Positions 1-18,166 of a stretch of 64,000 nucleotides of DNA are shown here, piece after piece (positions within the stretch are counted from its first letter, which is position 1; every line of letters starts with the position of its first letter). Both the position numbers and the translations under genes were made by a program. Source of the DNA: Xestospongia muta (taxonomy: Eukaryota; Porifera; Demospongiae; Haplosclerida; Petrosiidae). The notes beneath the pieces were generated by a model. The model searched no databases. It saw only the letters and a list, made by a program, of their open reading frames with translations, and was not told where the DNA came from. The stretch is from NCBI GenBank assembly GCA_963693285.1, contig OY848926.1, positions 2,175,001 to 2,239,000 on the forward strand, given 5' to 3'.

Positions 1-200
1 TCACCCTATTATTACTGTATGGGTATATTTAAATTGCACTAATAAGTCTAGAGTTAATCTTTTAATTTGTTATTCTTTATAGTCAGAAAAAGATACTGGT
101 CTATTGCCTACTCCTACTAATGTAGCTATACCTTCTCATCAACTCCCTGCTGTGTCTGATGCTGTGGGTAAGTCTTGTATATATCTAGTAGACTGTCTGA

Positions 201-256
<56 letters not shown>

Positions 257-334
257 CCCCCCCCACACATACAGAGAAAGAAGGCAAGAAAAACAGCTGA
301 ATTACAAGCTAAAATCAAAAACACATCTACAGAT
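1..334 (+). pseudogene. Partial duplicate of PRPF3 exons 5-6 and their introns
   Basis: Base 1 onward matches the PRPF3 segment starting at about 8950 almost base for base: intron 4 end, exon 5, the CT-rich intron and the start of exon 6. The copy diverges near 326, where a 37-bp piece of exon 6 is missing between two short CACAT repeats. The frame then meets a stop at 338-340. No flanking PRPF3 exons follow to the right, and the left end is cut by the window, so more of the copy may lie upstream. Seen: the near-identical sequence. Inferred: a recent segmental duplication that does not encode PRPF3 here. An assembly artefact from the CT tract or from haplotypes is the alternative. Confidence 0.75.
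199..252 (+). repeat. (CT)n microsatellite in the duplicated PRPF3 intron
   Basis: A CT dinucleotide run broken by a few Cs and Ts. It corresponds to the much longer CT run in the intact PRPF3 intron at about 9150-9268, so the two copies differ mainly in tract length. Confidence 0.95.
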
Positions 335-340
335 CATTAA

Positions 341-808
341 AAGTCAATATAATAATCACCTTTGTAATTATGAATGTCCCACCCACTAAACCACAAACTA
401 AGTACTATAATTTATAGTTCAATGATCCCACTAGTGGTGATATGTATATATGTTGATCCAAATATTGTTAGTATTGAACACAATTTACTAACTACTGTAT
501 GGTTAGTGATTTTCTAGGGTCCAATATTTTCGGGATGACAACTTAGTACCTAAATCTAAAAATTTATTGGTATAAATATTTACAGGGTGTGGCCTGGAAA
601 TAAACATGTGGGATGTACGTGGGTAAACCAAGGAATGATGAATACTTTCTTTGATGATGGAATGGTTCGAGGTTATTATATTTATATAGATATTTGAGCT
701 GCAAGACATGTAGTTGTTCTCCAGAGGCTGGAAATAGCTATGATCCTTTTGCTACTATAGTGCTCTTTTTCACTACCGACATGTCTTTCTCCTTTACTGA
801 ATACTTAC
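341..808. other. No gene recognised
   Basis: AT-rich sequence after the PRPF3 fragment. The short open frames have no splice context or recognisable motif. If the possible minus-strand exon at 809-1050 is real, its downstream exon should lie here or off the window; I could not identify it. Confidence 0.5.
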
Positions 809-1050
809 TCTAAAGCCATCTCTTCATTTGATTCTCCTTGATACAATGTTTTTTGTAGCTTGCTTGTAATCTCTTGAACTTCATCTTTAGGTTTGAGATA
901 CTTGTACAACACCATTCGGAACTCACCACTTGACTTAATGTCTATAACAAGCATGCCTCCATTAAAAAAGATATTGAATTTTGCAATTGCCTTAACTGTT
1001 TGCAAAATTTCGGAAAAATATCTACCCACAAAATTACCAACCATACAGTA
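809..1050 (-). CDS. Possible internal exon of an unrecognised minus-strand gene
   Basis: An open frame of about 80 codons on the minus strand is bounded by a plausible acceptor (TTATAG, cut at 1050/1051) and a strong donor (AGA|GTAAGTAT, cut at 809/808). The peptide looks protein-like: a hydrophobic/basic first half (FNIFFNGGMLVIDIK), then a charged helical tail with KPKDEVQEITSKLQ. I do not recognise the family and found no partner exons. It could also be a chance frame that happens to have splice-like ends. Confidence 0.3.
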
Positions 1051-1239
1051 CTATAACAGGTCTATAGTTCACTATAAAAACTATAAAAAGAAAATGAGTA
1101 ATAACTTTAGTAAATTCTAAAAATATCATTTCTAGTGTTTGATACGCATTCATTACTTTAAATTAAAAAGTAATAACAAAAAAGGTAATATTTTTAATTA
1201 GTACAAATCATTATTGTTACATTGTCTCATGTGGTTTGT

Positions 1240-4200
1240 TTATGAAAAAAATCCTTTACGTGAGTGTATTATTGCACCTCTAACTCTCAAACGAATACAG
1301 TCATCTTCAATGTATTGAACGCTACGAGTAGCTGAATATAAAGTAGAGTGAGCACAGAATTGATGAATCCCCCAAGCTGAGTCAGCTTTTTTCTTTGAAC
1401 CTGTTACTTGATTACGAGCACCAGATATTGCATTTGCAAAACGGATTACATGGAAAATATGTGAGTCATTTTTACGCCAATTGATAAGTTCTATTGTTAG
1501 ATCAATATTCATTGGCCATTTCAGATTAAAATCATTCTCTCCTTTAAGCAAACGAGCAAAAATTGAAAGATGAGTACCTTTACCATCACCATCTCCATTA
1601 GGATTCGCTTCTAATCTCATTTTGTACCCATTTTTGTGAGTATAGAATGGAGGACTAATGTACTCACTGTCATATATCTTATGTTTATAAAACCCTGTGA
1701 CAGTGAATTCTAGCCAAGGTGATGAAGTGAACCATGATTTCTGCCATCTTGGAGTTTTGTTTAATAGAGAAGTGGTATATATAGCAACATCGTGTATTCT
1801 AATACGCATACAGTCATCTTCAAGATATTCTGTATTTGAAGCATATCTAGGAAATAAAGTAGAAATTGGTATAACTTCACTACTACCATAGCCATTGGGA
1901 GCTAGACCATCAACATAAACTCTAGCACGTGCATCATCACTACTGTCATCATCAAAATTAAGAACCTTTCTATGATGACTATGATCACCATTCCAATTAA
2001 GAATGTCAATAACAATATCAGCACAAAAAGGCCATGATAGGGAGTCATCATATTCACCTTTCATTAAATACCCATAAATCGCTACATGTGTCCCTACACT
2101 GCCTGCAGCATTTACTTTTAGGCACATTTTATAACCACATGCAGATGTATAAAATGGAGGACTGAAATATGTGTTCTTCAATTGAATACGATGAGAGAAT
2201 TGAGTTATAGTGAACTCAACGAATTTTGTAGGTTTGTGATTTTGCCAAATTGGACTCTTAGTGCAATGAGGTGTTGAGTATACAATTACATCTTTGACCT
2301 TAAATCTAAGACAATCATTCTGTAAATACTCAGTGTTGGTTGTACTGTTGTAATTGAGTTTTGAGCAAAGTATTGATTGTTGTGCACTACAGCAACCTAA
2401 AGCTGCTTCCCCTATTGTAACACAGCCAGAATAATAATCTGGGGTTTGTCTATCAAAAGATATTGTTTGATCATGATGATTGGCATTTTGTTTCCAATTG
2501 AGAAGCTGAACTATAATATCAGCTTGAAAAGGCCACACAAGATTGTGATCATTGTCACCCTTTAAGATACGAGCATTTAAAGCAACAAAATAAGTTTCAT
2601 TCCTTCTTTCTGCTTCAACTTCTAGTCTCAGCTTATAACCTTGGTAATCTGTTAAAAATGCAGAGCTAATGTATGTAGTACCAAGATCTTTACGTTTTGA
2701 AAAATTTGTAACAGTAAACTCTAAGTAAGAAGAAACTGTTTGAGGATTTTGCCACCATGGACATTTCTGACTGAGCTCAGATGAGTGGACAATGACTTCT
2801 TTGACCCTGAATAGTAAGCAATCATCTTGAAGGTATTGTGTGTTCTTAGATGGATTGTATTCAAGAGCTGAATGTTGTATAAATTGTGAATATCCCCAGC
2901 CTTCATTTCCTTGTTCACCAGTTGTTACACGACTACATGCACTATTACTGACCTTTGATGACAATTCAATCACTCCACTGTGATGACCATTGTCTTCTCT
3001 CCAATTCAATAGTTCTACTACTACATCTCCATGAAAAGGCCACAACAAAAAATCATCTATTGGGCCTTTCATTAGATATACATGCACACCAATGTGACCA
3101 TCCTTGTCAGGATTGACTTTAAGTTGCATTCTGTACCCATTTTCAAAAGGATCACTGAAGTATATGGTCTTGTGTTGTATGCGCTTAGTAAAGTGAGTTA
3201 ACACAAATTGACAAAGCTCTTGGGTATCATGTGAAGGGTGTTTCCAAGAAGGGGCTTTAGGAATGCTATGAGAGGAATAAACATCTACTGACTTAACTTT
3301 AATATGAATGCAATTATTTCTAAGAAATTCTGTGTTTGTGGAATGGTTGTAAGAAAGGGTAGAGTATAGAACAGATTGAACACAACCAGATTGTGCTATA
3401 TCAATATTGAATACTCTATTAATAGACGTACTTTGCAATCCATTATGAAAACTAAGAGTGTACTCTTGATGATTTTTATCTTCCCTCCAATTTATCATCT
3501 GAATGACAACATCACCAGTAAAAGGCCAAGTTAATGTATTGTCGTGCTCTCCTTTCATGAGTTTAGCACACAGTGACATATGAGTACCCTGTGTATCAAA
3601 ATGATTGAGATAAGTATAAACGATAAGCTTGTATCCTCTTAAATTTGTGTAAAATGGAGGACCATAAAAAGAAGCTTTTCTTTTTTTACTTTCTGCAAAT
3701 GAAGTAATTGTGAATTGACATAAGCAGTTACCTACCGCCCATGGTGGAAGATCTGGTACAATGTTTGGTAAAATAGTCACTCTCCTAACTTTGAAGCTGA
3801 GACAGTTGTTTTGTACATACTCTGTGTTTGAGTCAGGATTGTACCAAAGCTCATCATTGGGTATAAAAACATTGTCACCTTTACCCCACTCAGCTAGTTT
3901 CTCAGTGGACATTTGACTACAGAAATAATCACCTGAAAGGTAAAGGGTCTTTCTGTAAATTTTTTTTTTATCTCTCCAATTAAGGAGACCCACTTCTATT
4001 TCAGCACGAAGTGGCCACTGAAGTAAATGGTCGTACTCACTTTTTGTTGTAAATGCAACTACAGAAACATTGCCCTGTTCATGTAAATTTGCATCTACTC
4101 TTAAATGAATCTTATACCCTTGTTTGTGAGTATAGAATGGAGGACTAAACCAAGGATCTCTACTCTCTAAATAATGCATGTAATTTGTCATTGTAAAAGA

Positions 4201-4764
4201 TAAAGGAACTGTTTGTACTATCCTGTTGGCAGTATAAGGTATGCTTCCCTTGGAATGAACAATTACACGTAAAGGACATTCTGTCTCAAGATGATGTTGT
4301 ATATCTTTGCGCTTATATTGGCTATTAGAACATATATTGGGACAATCAATAGGGATTTCCCCACAAATTGGTAAATGCTCTTCTACTGCTGCCTCACCAG
4401 CACATTGAGAATTGCAGTGCTTGCATTTTATAGCACGCTTATTACAATTTGTTGATACATGTTGTTCTAATCCACGTAGCTCACCTGTCCAAGTACACCC
4501 ATCCTTGTGATAATAGCAACGTACTTCTAAATTTAACAGCTGACGAGAGAAAAATTTATCTTCATTTGCTTCAAAGTTATCATGTCGACATTGAGGACAC
4601 TTGACATTAGGAGTACACTTCAGTCGTTCAGTACAATTAGAGCATATGTGATTACCACAACAAGTTGTTTGATAAGCATCTTTTAATAGTTCAAAACAAA
4701 CTGGACAGTTAGGGTCATACGTTGGAGGATTAACAAAGACTATATCTTGTTCCAGCTCATCCAT
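1240..4764 (-). CDS. RING / zf-TRAF / six-MATH protein (TRAF-like)
   Basis: A single-exon coding region of 1174 residues. Residues about 20-60 hold a C3HC4-type RING (CPVC...CCGNHICSNC...CPQCR). Residues about 90-170 hold TRAF-type zinc fingers (HKDGCTWTG, CNKRAIKC, HLPICGEIPIDCPN). The rest is six tandem MATH/TRAF-C domains of about 160 residues, each with the same layout: FT(I/V)T.F, FSPPFYT, GYK..L.V, W(P)F..D(I/V)...(L/I)NW, NTEYL..DC. Ordinary TRAFs have one MATH domain after a coiled coil; here no coiled coil separates zinc fingers from MATH. By family knowledge it would be a cytoplasmic E3/adaptor binding receptor tails. The start is the first ATG after an apparent acceptor (ATTACAG|GTGAAACATGG), so a 5' UTR intron is likely. 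Domain calls are firm; ligand and pathway are unknown. Confidence 0.9.
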   Translation of the reverse strand: MDELEQDIVFVNPPTYDPNCPVCFELLKDAYQTTCCGNHICSNCTERLKCTPNVKCPQCRHDNFEANEDKFFSRQLLNLEVRCYYHKDGCTWTGELRGLEQHVSTNCNKRAIKCKHCNSQCAGEAAVEEHLPICGEIPIDCPNICSNSQYKRKDIQHHLETECPLRVIVHSKGSIPYTANRIVQTVPLSFTMTNYMHYLESRDPWFSPPFYTHKQGYKIHLRVDANLHEQGNVSVVAFTTKSEYDHLLQWPLRAEIEVGLLNWRDKKKIYRKTLYLSGDYFCSQMSTEKLAEWGKGDNVFIPNDELWYNPDSNTEYVQNNCLSFKVRRVTILPNIVPDLPPWAVGNCLCQFTITSFAESKKRKASFYGPPFYTNLRGYKLIVYTYLNHFDTQGTHMSLCAKLMKGEHDNTLTWPFTGDVVIQMINWREDKNHQEYTLSFHNGLQSTSINRVFNIDIAQSGCVQSVLYSTLSYNHSTNTEFLRNNCIHIKVKSVDVYSSHSIPKAPSWKHPSHDTQELCQFVLTHFTKRIQHKTIYFSDPFENGYRMQLKVNPDKDGHIGVHVYLMKGPIDDFLLWPFHGDVVVELLNWREDNGHHSGVIELSSKVSNSACSRVTTGEQGNEGWGYSQFIQHSALEYNPSKNTQYLQDDCLLFRVKEVIVHSSELSQKCPWWQNPQTVSSYLEFTVTNFSKRKDLGTTYISSAFLTDYQGYKLRLEVEAERRNETYFVALNARILKGDNDHNLVWPFQADIIVQLLNWKQNANHHDQTISFDRQTPDYYSGCVTIGEAALGCCSAQQSILCSKLNYNSTTNTEYLQNDCLRFKVKDVIVYSTPHCTKSPIWQNHKPTKFVEFTITQFSHRIQLKNTYFSPPFYTSACGYKMCLKVNAAGSVGTHVAIYGYLMKGEYDDSLSWPFCADIVIDILNWNGDHSHHRKVLNFDDDSSDDARARVYVDGLAPNGYGSSEVIPISTLFPRYASNTEYLEDDCMRIRIHDVAIYTTSLLNKTPRWQKSWFTSSPWLEFTVTGFYKHKIYDSEYISPPFYTHKNGYKMRLEANPNGDGDGKGTHLSIFARLLKGENDFNLKWPMNIDLTIELINWRKNDSHIFHVIRFANAISGARNQVTGSKKKADSAWGIHQFCAHSTLYSATRSVQYIEDDCIRLRVRGAIIHSRKGFFS

Positions 4765-4847
4765 GTTTCACCTGTAATGATAAATGAAAACATATTAACT
4801 TTAGCACATCATGAATATTAGTAATAATATGATAATCATTGAATATA

Positions 4848-5316
4848 CAGTGAAACCTCTAATAGCGGACTCTCCAAGAAGCATACTACCTCTATATAAC
4901 GGACAAAACGTCCGTCCCCGGACTCTATTCCAGCTAACTCATTGGCTATTGCTATGGGCTCCTTAGATGTATTTTGATTGGTTGTTGTATTGTATATAAT
5001 TAGCTTGGTTTGTTTATTGATTTTTAGTATTGGTTATCCAGACAAATATAAAGTCAGAAATGTCCTTTCAAGACAAACTACTTTAGACTCTTGGCTTGTC
5101 ACCAGCCAGTAATCATGTCATGCATGTATAATCATGTTTATTCATTTTTTTGTTTTATACTAGCTTTCTTAGGAATTTAAACCTTTTACTGTTTTAAAGA
5201 AATTATGTTAAAAACATTCTGCTAAGTTTCAAGAGGTACCTCCAAGAAGAGGACAACCTCTCTACAAAGGACAAAAGTGAAATTCCCAAAGTGTCCTCTC
5301 TTCAGAGGTTTTACTG
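4848..5316. mobile_element. Non-autonomous pogo/Tc1-mariner-like element (MITE)
   Basis: About 469 bp bounded by imperfect inverted repeats: left CAGTGAAACCTCTAATAG, right end reverse complement CAGTAAAACCTCTGAAGAG. A TA dinucleotide sits directly outside both ends. TA duplication plus CAG-CTG ends is typical of pogo/Tigger-type Tc1-mariner relatives. The interior has sub-repeats (CCTCTxxxxAAxGGACAAAA) and no long ORF. It lies just upstream of the TRAF-like gene, possibly in its first intron. Confidence 0.75.
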
Positions 5317-6573
5317 TAATTGTCATGAATAGACTAGTCATGGTCACAAAATGACCACCAAATTTTCTGACAATTGCAGGATTCCTTATATATAACACAA
5401 CACTACAATTATTTTATTAGTAGTAGTAGAGGAAAGGACAATCAAGTGTTGACAAATTAACAGTAATAGATATAAGTATTGTTACATTCTTTATGTTGTG
5501 TTAACTACATTAGTCTTTTATTCAAATGCTATTACTATATCATATATGCATGTATGTACAATATGACCTCCTCCTCTAAGATTTATTAATGGTATATATC
5601 TCTGTCTAGAGTAGTTTTCAATTGAGATTTTGATATATAACATATGACCTCAATGCAACTATGCAAGTAAATGGTTCTAAGTTTTATGCTGTGTCCCCAT
5701 GATTCTTGGAATTTTATAGAATTATTAACATGGCATTACCACAAAGACAAAGAATGAATATATCGACCACGGTTGTGATAATCAAGGGAGTGTCTTACCA
5801 AGCTGTAATAACAAAATTAACAATACAGAATTTACTGTGGTATAAAGGACAAAAATAGTAGCGCTAAAAATAGTAACACACTGGAAAGTTGCTGCTGCAA
5901 TTTGTCTACACAGAAGGAATTTTATTCGTATGTAGGACGCATTTTCAGTGTTACTATACTGTACAATCCCTATTTTAGCATGGACTTTTCTTGTTCTCTA
6001 ACAATCCAAGTATTTATAAGTAGATTTAAGATAGTTGGACTAATGATTTGATTCACCAAATAAGTTTAGTTTTACCAAGTAGAGATTAGTTTCACTAACT
6101 AGAGATTCAATACTATAGTCATAACATCAGTGACTATAATTCAAATAAAATATTCTTACTTAAAACAGCACACTATTTGAGTTATAAATCTAGAGTTTAT
6201 ATGAACGGATCCCAGGAATATAGATAAAATAGTTACTTACAATGTATAACTGCTCATGACAGTATATTTAGTGAAAAAGTTGCTTGTTTGGTGAAGTAAA
6301 TCATTGTATAATTATTCTTAACTTAAATACCTACAAGTCTGATGAGCTAGGAATATACAGCATTTGTTATAGACACTTACTTGAGATAGAATTCTTTGAG
6401 AAATAGTATTAGAATAGTCACTGCAAGTTTGTTGATGATTTTGAGTTTTCAGGATATCCAATAATTGTCTTCTTAGTGGCTGATCATGTAGCTTGAAAGA
6501 TGATTGATATTCTTAAGATCAAGTAGCTCAATCTGATTGGCTGGCCTTAATCATGCACCAATAAATATCAACT
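5317..6573. other. Intergenic stretch between divergent TRAF-like and coiled-coil genes
   Basis: No recognisable gene in 1.26 kb. AT-rich. It should contain 5' UTR exon(s) and promoter of the minus-strand TRAF-like gene and, near 6480-6573, the coiled-coil gene's promoter, where two ATTGG (inverted CCAAT) boxes lie (6536 and nearby). Confidence 0.5.
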
Positions 6574-7428
6574 ATGATAAATGATGGGTTGGGTTCTTAT
6601 TCTAGAAGAGATTTGATAGCCCAAATTGAAGACTTGAGATATCAACTCTCAACATCACAAGAACAACTATTAGTGTCTGAACAAAAAATTAAAGAATCTG
6701 AGGTACATAACAATTGATATAATAAAATTAATATAGTAGATTTTTGTCTGTTATAATAGTCAGTAATTCAGGAGTAGCAGATGTTACAGGAAAGAACTGG
6801 AAGAGAGCGAGAAGAGGAGGAAGAAAAGTTGAGACAACAGATAAAGGAATTACAAACACAGATTGATACACATCAAGTGATGGCTGAAATGAAACTCAAG
6901 ACAAATTTAGAACAGTGGGTATTCTGTCTAATAAACTCTACATTGTTAAGTATTATAGATGTCGTTCAGCTTGTTTAAAACTTCGTGAAGACTCCACAGG
7001 AAGACTTAAAGAAGAGTTGTTAGAAGAGAAACGTAAACTTGAACTACATTATCAAGCAGAAACTACCAAACTAAGGTGCATCATCTTTACACTGTAAAAA
7101 TGGCTATAATGACCTACAGCCAACATATTAGTACATTATTAAACATTTTTATTTGGGTCATATTACTACAATGTGTTAAATGACTATGTCCAAGGTTCCA
7201 GTATACACTATAGGATAGTTTCATCATTGTTTGTTTATTTAATAGAAAAGAAGTGGGAACTTTACAATCTAAACTAGTCACTACTCAACAACAATTAGTT
7301 GAAGTCAATGATAAGAAAGAAACAGAGACAATAGAAACAATGAAGTTGAAGGAACACATCAAGAAACTTCAAATAGAATTAGAGTCATTACATAAAACAT
7401 ACATACATACATACATTACATACATACA

Positions 7429-7476
<48 letters not shown>

Positions 7477-8114
7477 CACAACAAACTCCATTTATAATCT
7501 AATAAATTATTTGTATATAATATAATTGTAATCATTCACTTTATTTAGCTGGACACAGCTATATCTGCTGCTCATAAATTATGGAAGAAAGAAGAAGATG
7601 AGAGAAGACAAGAAGCTATTCATGTTGCTCTACAACAAGTTCAAGAGGAACACAATAAGATATTGTCTGGTGTAAAAATAGACAAGGAGAAGGAGATAGT
7701 GAAATTGAAGGAGGAAATTGAAGCAGAGAAACAGAAAATGTCTCGTGAATTAAAGAAAGCAGAAAACAGATATAAGCAAGGTTATATAGTGATTAATTAA
7801 TGAGGCGTGTACTCTCTCTCTCACTCATAGCTACCAAGAAGACAGCCAATCTTGAAGGAGTTGTACAAGAACTGAAAGAAACTTTGAAGTCATTAAAAAC
7901 AGCAATAGTTGACTTGGTAATATTATAATAAGCTCCATATTTAGTCAATACTGACTAACGTATCCTTTAGATGGCTACTACATTAGCTGAACAAGAGCAG
8001 AAGTGTCAACAACAAGAGAAGAGAGTACGTGAAACAACTCTCAAAGAAGCTGAACAACATTATTTATCATGTCTACACGAACTAGTTCATTATTCCAAAA
8101 ATAAACCTCACTAA
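6574..8114 (+). CDS. Coiled-coil protein, seven exons
   Basis: Assembled exons: 6574-6702, 6781-6914, 6959-7075, 7246-about 7390, 7549-7780, 7831-7916, 7971-8114. Phases agree at every junction except the exon 4 donor. The product is almost entirely heptad-like, rich in K, E, Q and L (LRYQLSTSQEQLLVSEQK, KLREDSTGRLKEELLEEKRK), and ends with EQHYLSCLHELVHY and a short tail. The C-terminal layout is loosely like the CCDC91/p56 Golgi accessory protein, but coiled coils match easily, so I leave it unnamed. Exon 4 runs into a CATA/CA microsatellite and no GT donor in the needed phase is visible. AATAAA at 8100-8105 lies inside the last codons and may act as poly(A) signal, because the next gene begins 74 bp after the stop. 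Confidence 0.75.
7394..7478 (+). repeat. CATA/CA/TA microsatellite at the exon 4 / intron 4 boundary
   Basis: Runs of ACAT, then CA, then TA directly follow the last recognisable codons of coiled-coil exon 4. The tract replaces the place where a 5' splice site is expected. Confidence 0.9.
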
Positions 8115-8188
8115 TCATACCACGTGGTTACTGCAATTTGATTGGACTGTACAAATAGATAGTACGTATCACAAACGTCCCCTCCAAA
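8115..8188 (+). promoter_or_regulatory. 74-bp gap acting as terminator region and PRPF3 promoter
   Basis: Contains a palindromic E-box (CCACGTGG at 8119-8126) and an inverted CCAAT box (GATTGG). Both would have to act within 70 bp of the PRPF3 start codon. Confidence 0.45.
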
Positions 8189-15565
<7,377 letters not shown>

Positions 15566-15720
15566 CTGCTAAACTGGTTTTTGAAAGTGAACTATACCAG
15601 TTTTGAAACGAGGTTGTAAGATAATGTTTCAATTATGTTTCAAATTCAACTATACCTTTCATGATAAATATGCAATTAAAATGATTAAATTGAAGGATTA
15701 TACTCATTTCTATTAGTAAG

Positions 15721-16684
<964 letters not shown>

Positions 16685-16803
16685 TCTATTATTTGCAAAC
16701 GCAGTATCATTGTAGAAGTGGGCGTTGTCCCTCACAACCACGCCTATACGCACTATTGCATAAGTGTGATAGAAAAATAGGATGTTAGTGAGCCCTATAA
16801 GTT
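16685..16803. promoter_or_regulatory. Divergent promoter, UBE2E-like / SLC25A42
   Basis: 119 bp between the two start codons. Holds GGGCG and CCACGCC boxes (KLF/Sp-like) and no clear TATA box. Confidence 0.6.
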
Positions 16804-17913
16804 ATGGCAGAAAAAGAACAAACCCTAGATGTTTCTGATCGAAAGACTCTACGTACAAAAGGTGTATTAACATCTTTAGTGGCTGGAGCAATAGCTGGGG
16901 CTGTGGCAAAGTCAACTATTGCTCCATTAGATAGAACAAAAATATACTTTCAAGGTTTGTGTGAAATGTAATCAATGAACTCGAAATTATTTAATTATCT
17001 TTTCTCTACAGTTACAAATAAACGATACAGATTTAGGCATGCTTTTAAATTTATTCGTAAAACATACACTAATGATGGATTCTCAACTCTATGGCGTGGT
17101 AATAGTGCTACTATGGCTCGTGTAGTACCATTTGCAGCTTTACAATTTACTTTCTATGAACAATACAAGATTCTATTAAAACCAGCTGGTAGTAAAGAGA
17201 GGTGAATAGTATATACTACGTATACACTAAATATTGTAGTGCTGATGTCAACAAATAACAGTTATGAATAATGGTGTCACAGTACAGCTGCTATATCAAT
17301 GCTTAACGTAATATCATTGTTTTTTGTTCCATTCTCCAGTGTTCTTCCTCCTGGGCGGAGATTCATTGCTGGATCTTTAGCTGGTGCTACAGCAACAGCA
17401 TTGACTTATCCGCTAGACATGGTCCGAGCAAGAATGGCTGTTACAAAGGCATCTGCTCACAAATCTCTCATTGATATGTTTTCTCACATATACAGTGTCC
17501 ATGGAGTAATCACTCTTTACCGCGGTCTCATTCCTACTTTATTGGGTGTGTTCCCATATGCTGGTTCCAGTTTCTATACTTATGAAACATTAAAAGAGAC
17601 TTACAGACGCCATTATAATGAGTCCCCTCCCCGTTTAATTCGTATTGGTGCAGGTGCCATTGCTGGATTAGTGGGCCAGTCATTTTCCTATCCTCTTGAT
17701 ATTGTGCGTCGCAGAATGCAGACAGAAGGTGTCCTTAGTCAAGTAGAATATCGTTCTATTAATAAGACATTGAGGTACGTCTTTGGAACTGAAGGTTTGC
17801 GAGGTATATTCAAGGGAGTCTCTATGAACTGGATAAAAGGTCCATTAGCAGTTACTATAAGTTTTAATATATACGAAGCAGTTCAAAAACTCTTAACTAA
17901 ATACCTAAGATAG
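16804..17913 (+). CDS. SLC25A42: Mitochondrial carrier SLC25A42 (CoA/ADP exchange)
   Basis: Three exons: 16804-16954, 17012-17201, 17340-17913, giving 304 residues. Three repeats each carry the carrier signature: [14 protein letters not shown] and [10 protein letters not shown]. Family-specific blocks such as [39 protein letters not shown] and [11 protein letters not shown] follow the human SLC25A42 pattern closely. The family imports coenzyme A and adenine nucleotides across the inner mitochondrial membrane. Start chosen as the first ATG, ahead of a typical matrix-facing N-terminus. It converges on MGAT1 with 253 bp between stops. Confidence 0.93.
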
Positions 17914-18166
17914 TTGGGAATCTAATCCATAAATTATTACCAACCCCACCCACCATGTTATGATATGAACAATAATGTATCTAAAAATTACCAAATCAAT
18001 TTTTTATTATGTTAATTATAGTACTGCCAGTTAGTACTAGACCAGTTTATGTTCAGTTTTAAATTATTTATATACAAATTTTAGAATCTGATATGATTAT
18101 TTTATAAATAAACAAAAACTAAAAATTAAAAAATAAAAATATTGTCCCTACTATTATACACATATA
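17914..18166. other. Convergent 3' region between SLC25A42 and MGAT1
   Basis: Very AT-rich; AATAAA-type signals on the plus strand (ATAAATAAAC near 18104) could end SLC25A42 transcripts. Confidence 0.5.

Noticed and set aside
104..340. Serine/leucine or arginine/glutamate repeat ORFs over CT runs (also at 9053-9367 and 26355-26619)
   Set aside because: They are translations of CT microsatellites; the real coding exons of PRPF3 and Prune-BCH flank these tracts.
503..709. Minus-strand ORF of 68 codons
   Set aside because: No splice signals in phase with the possible exon at 809-1050 and no protein-like pattern.
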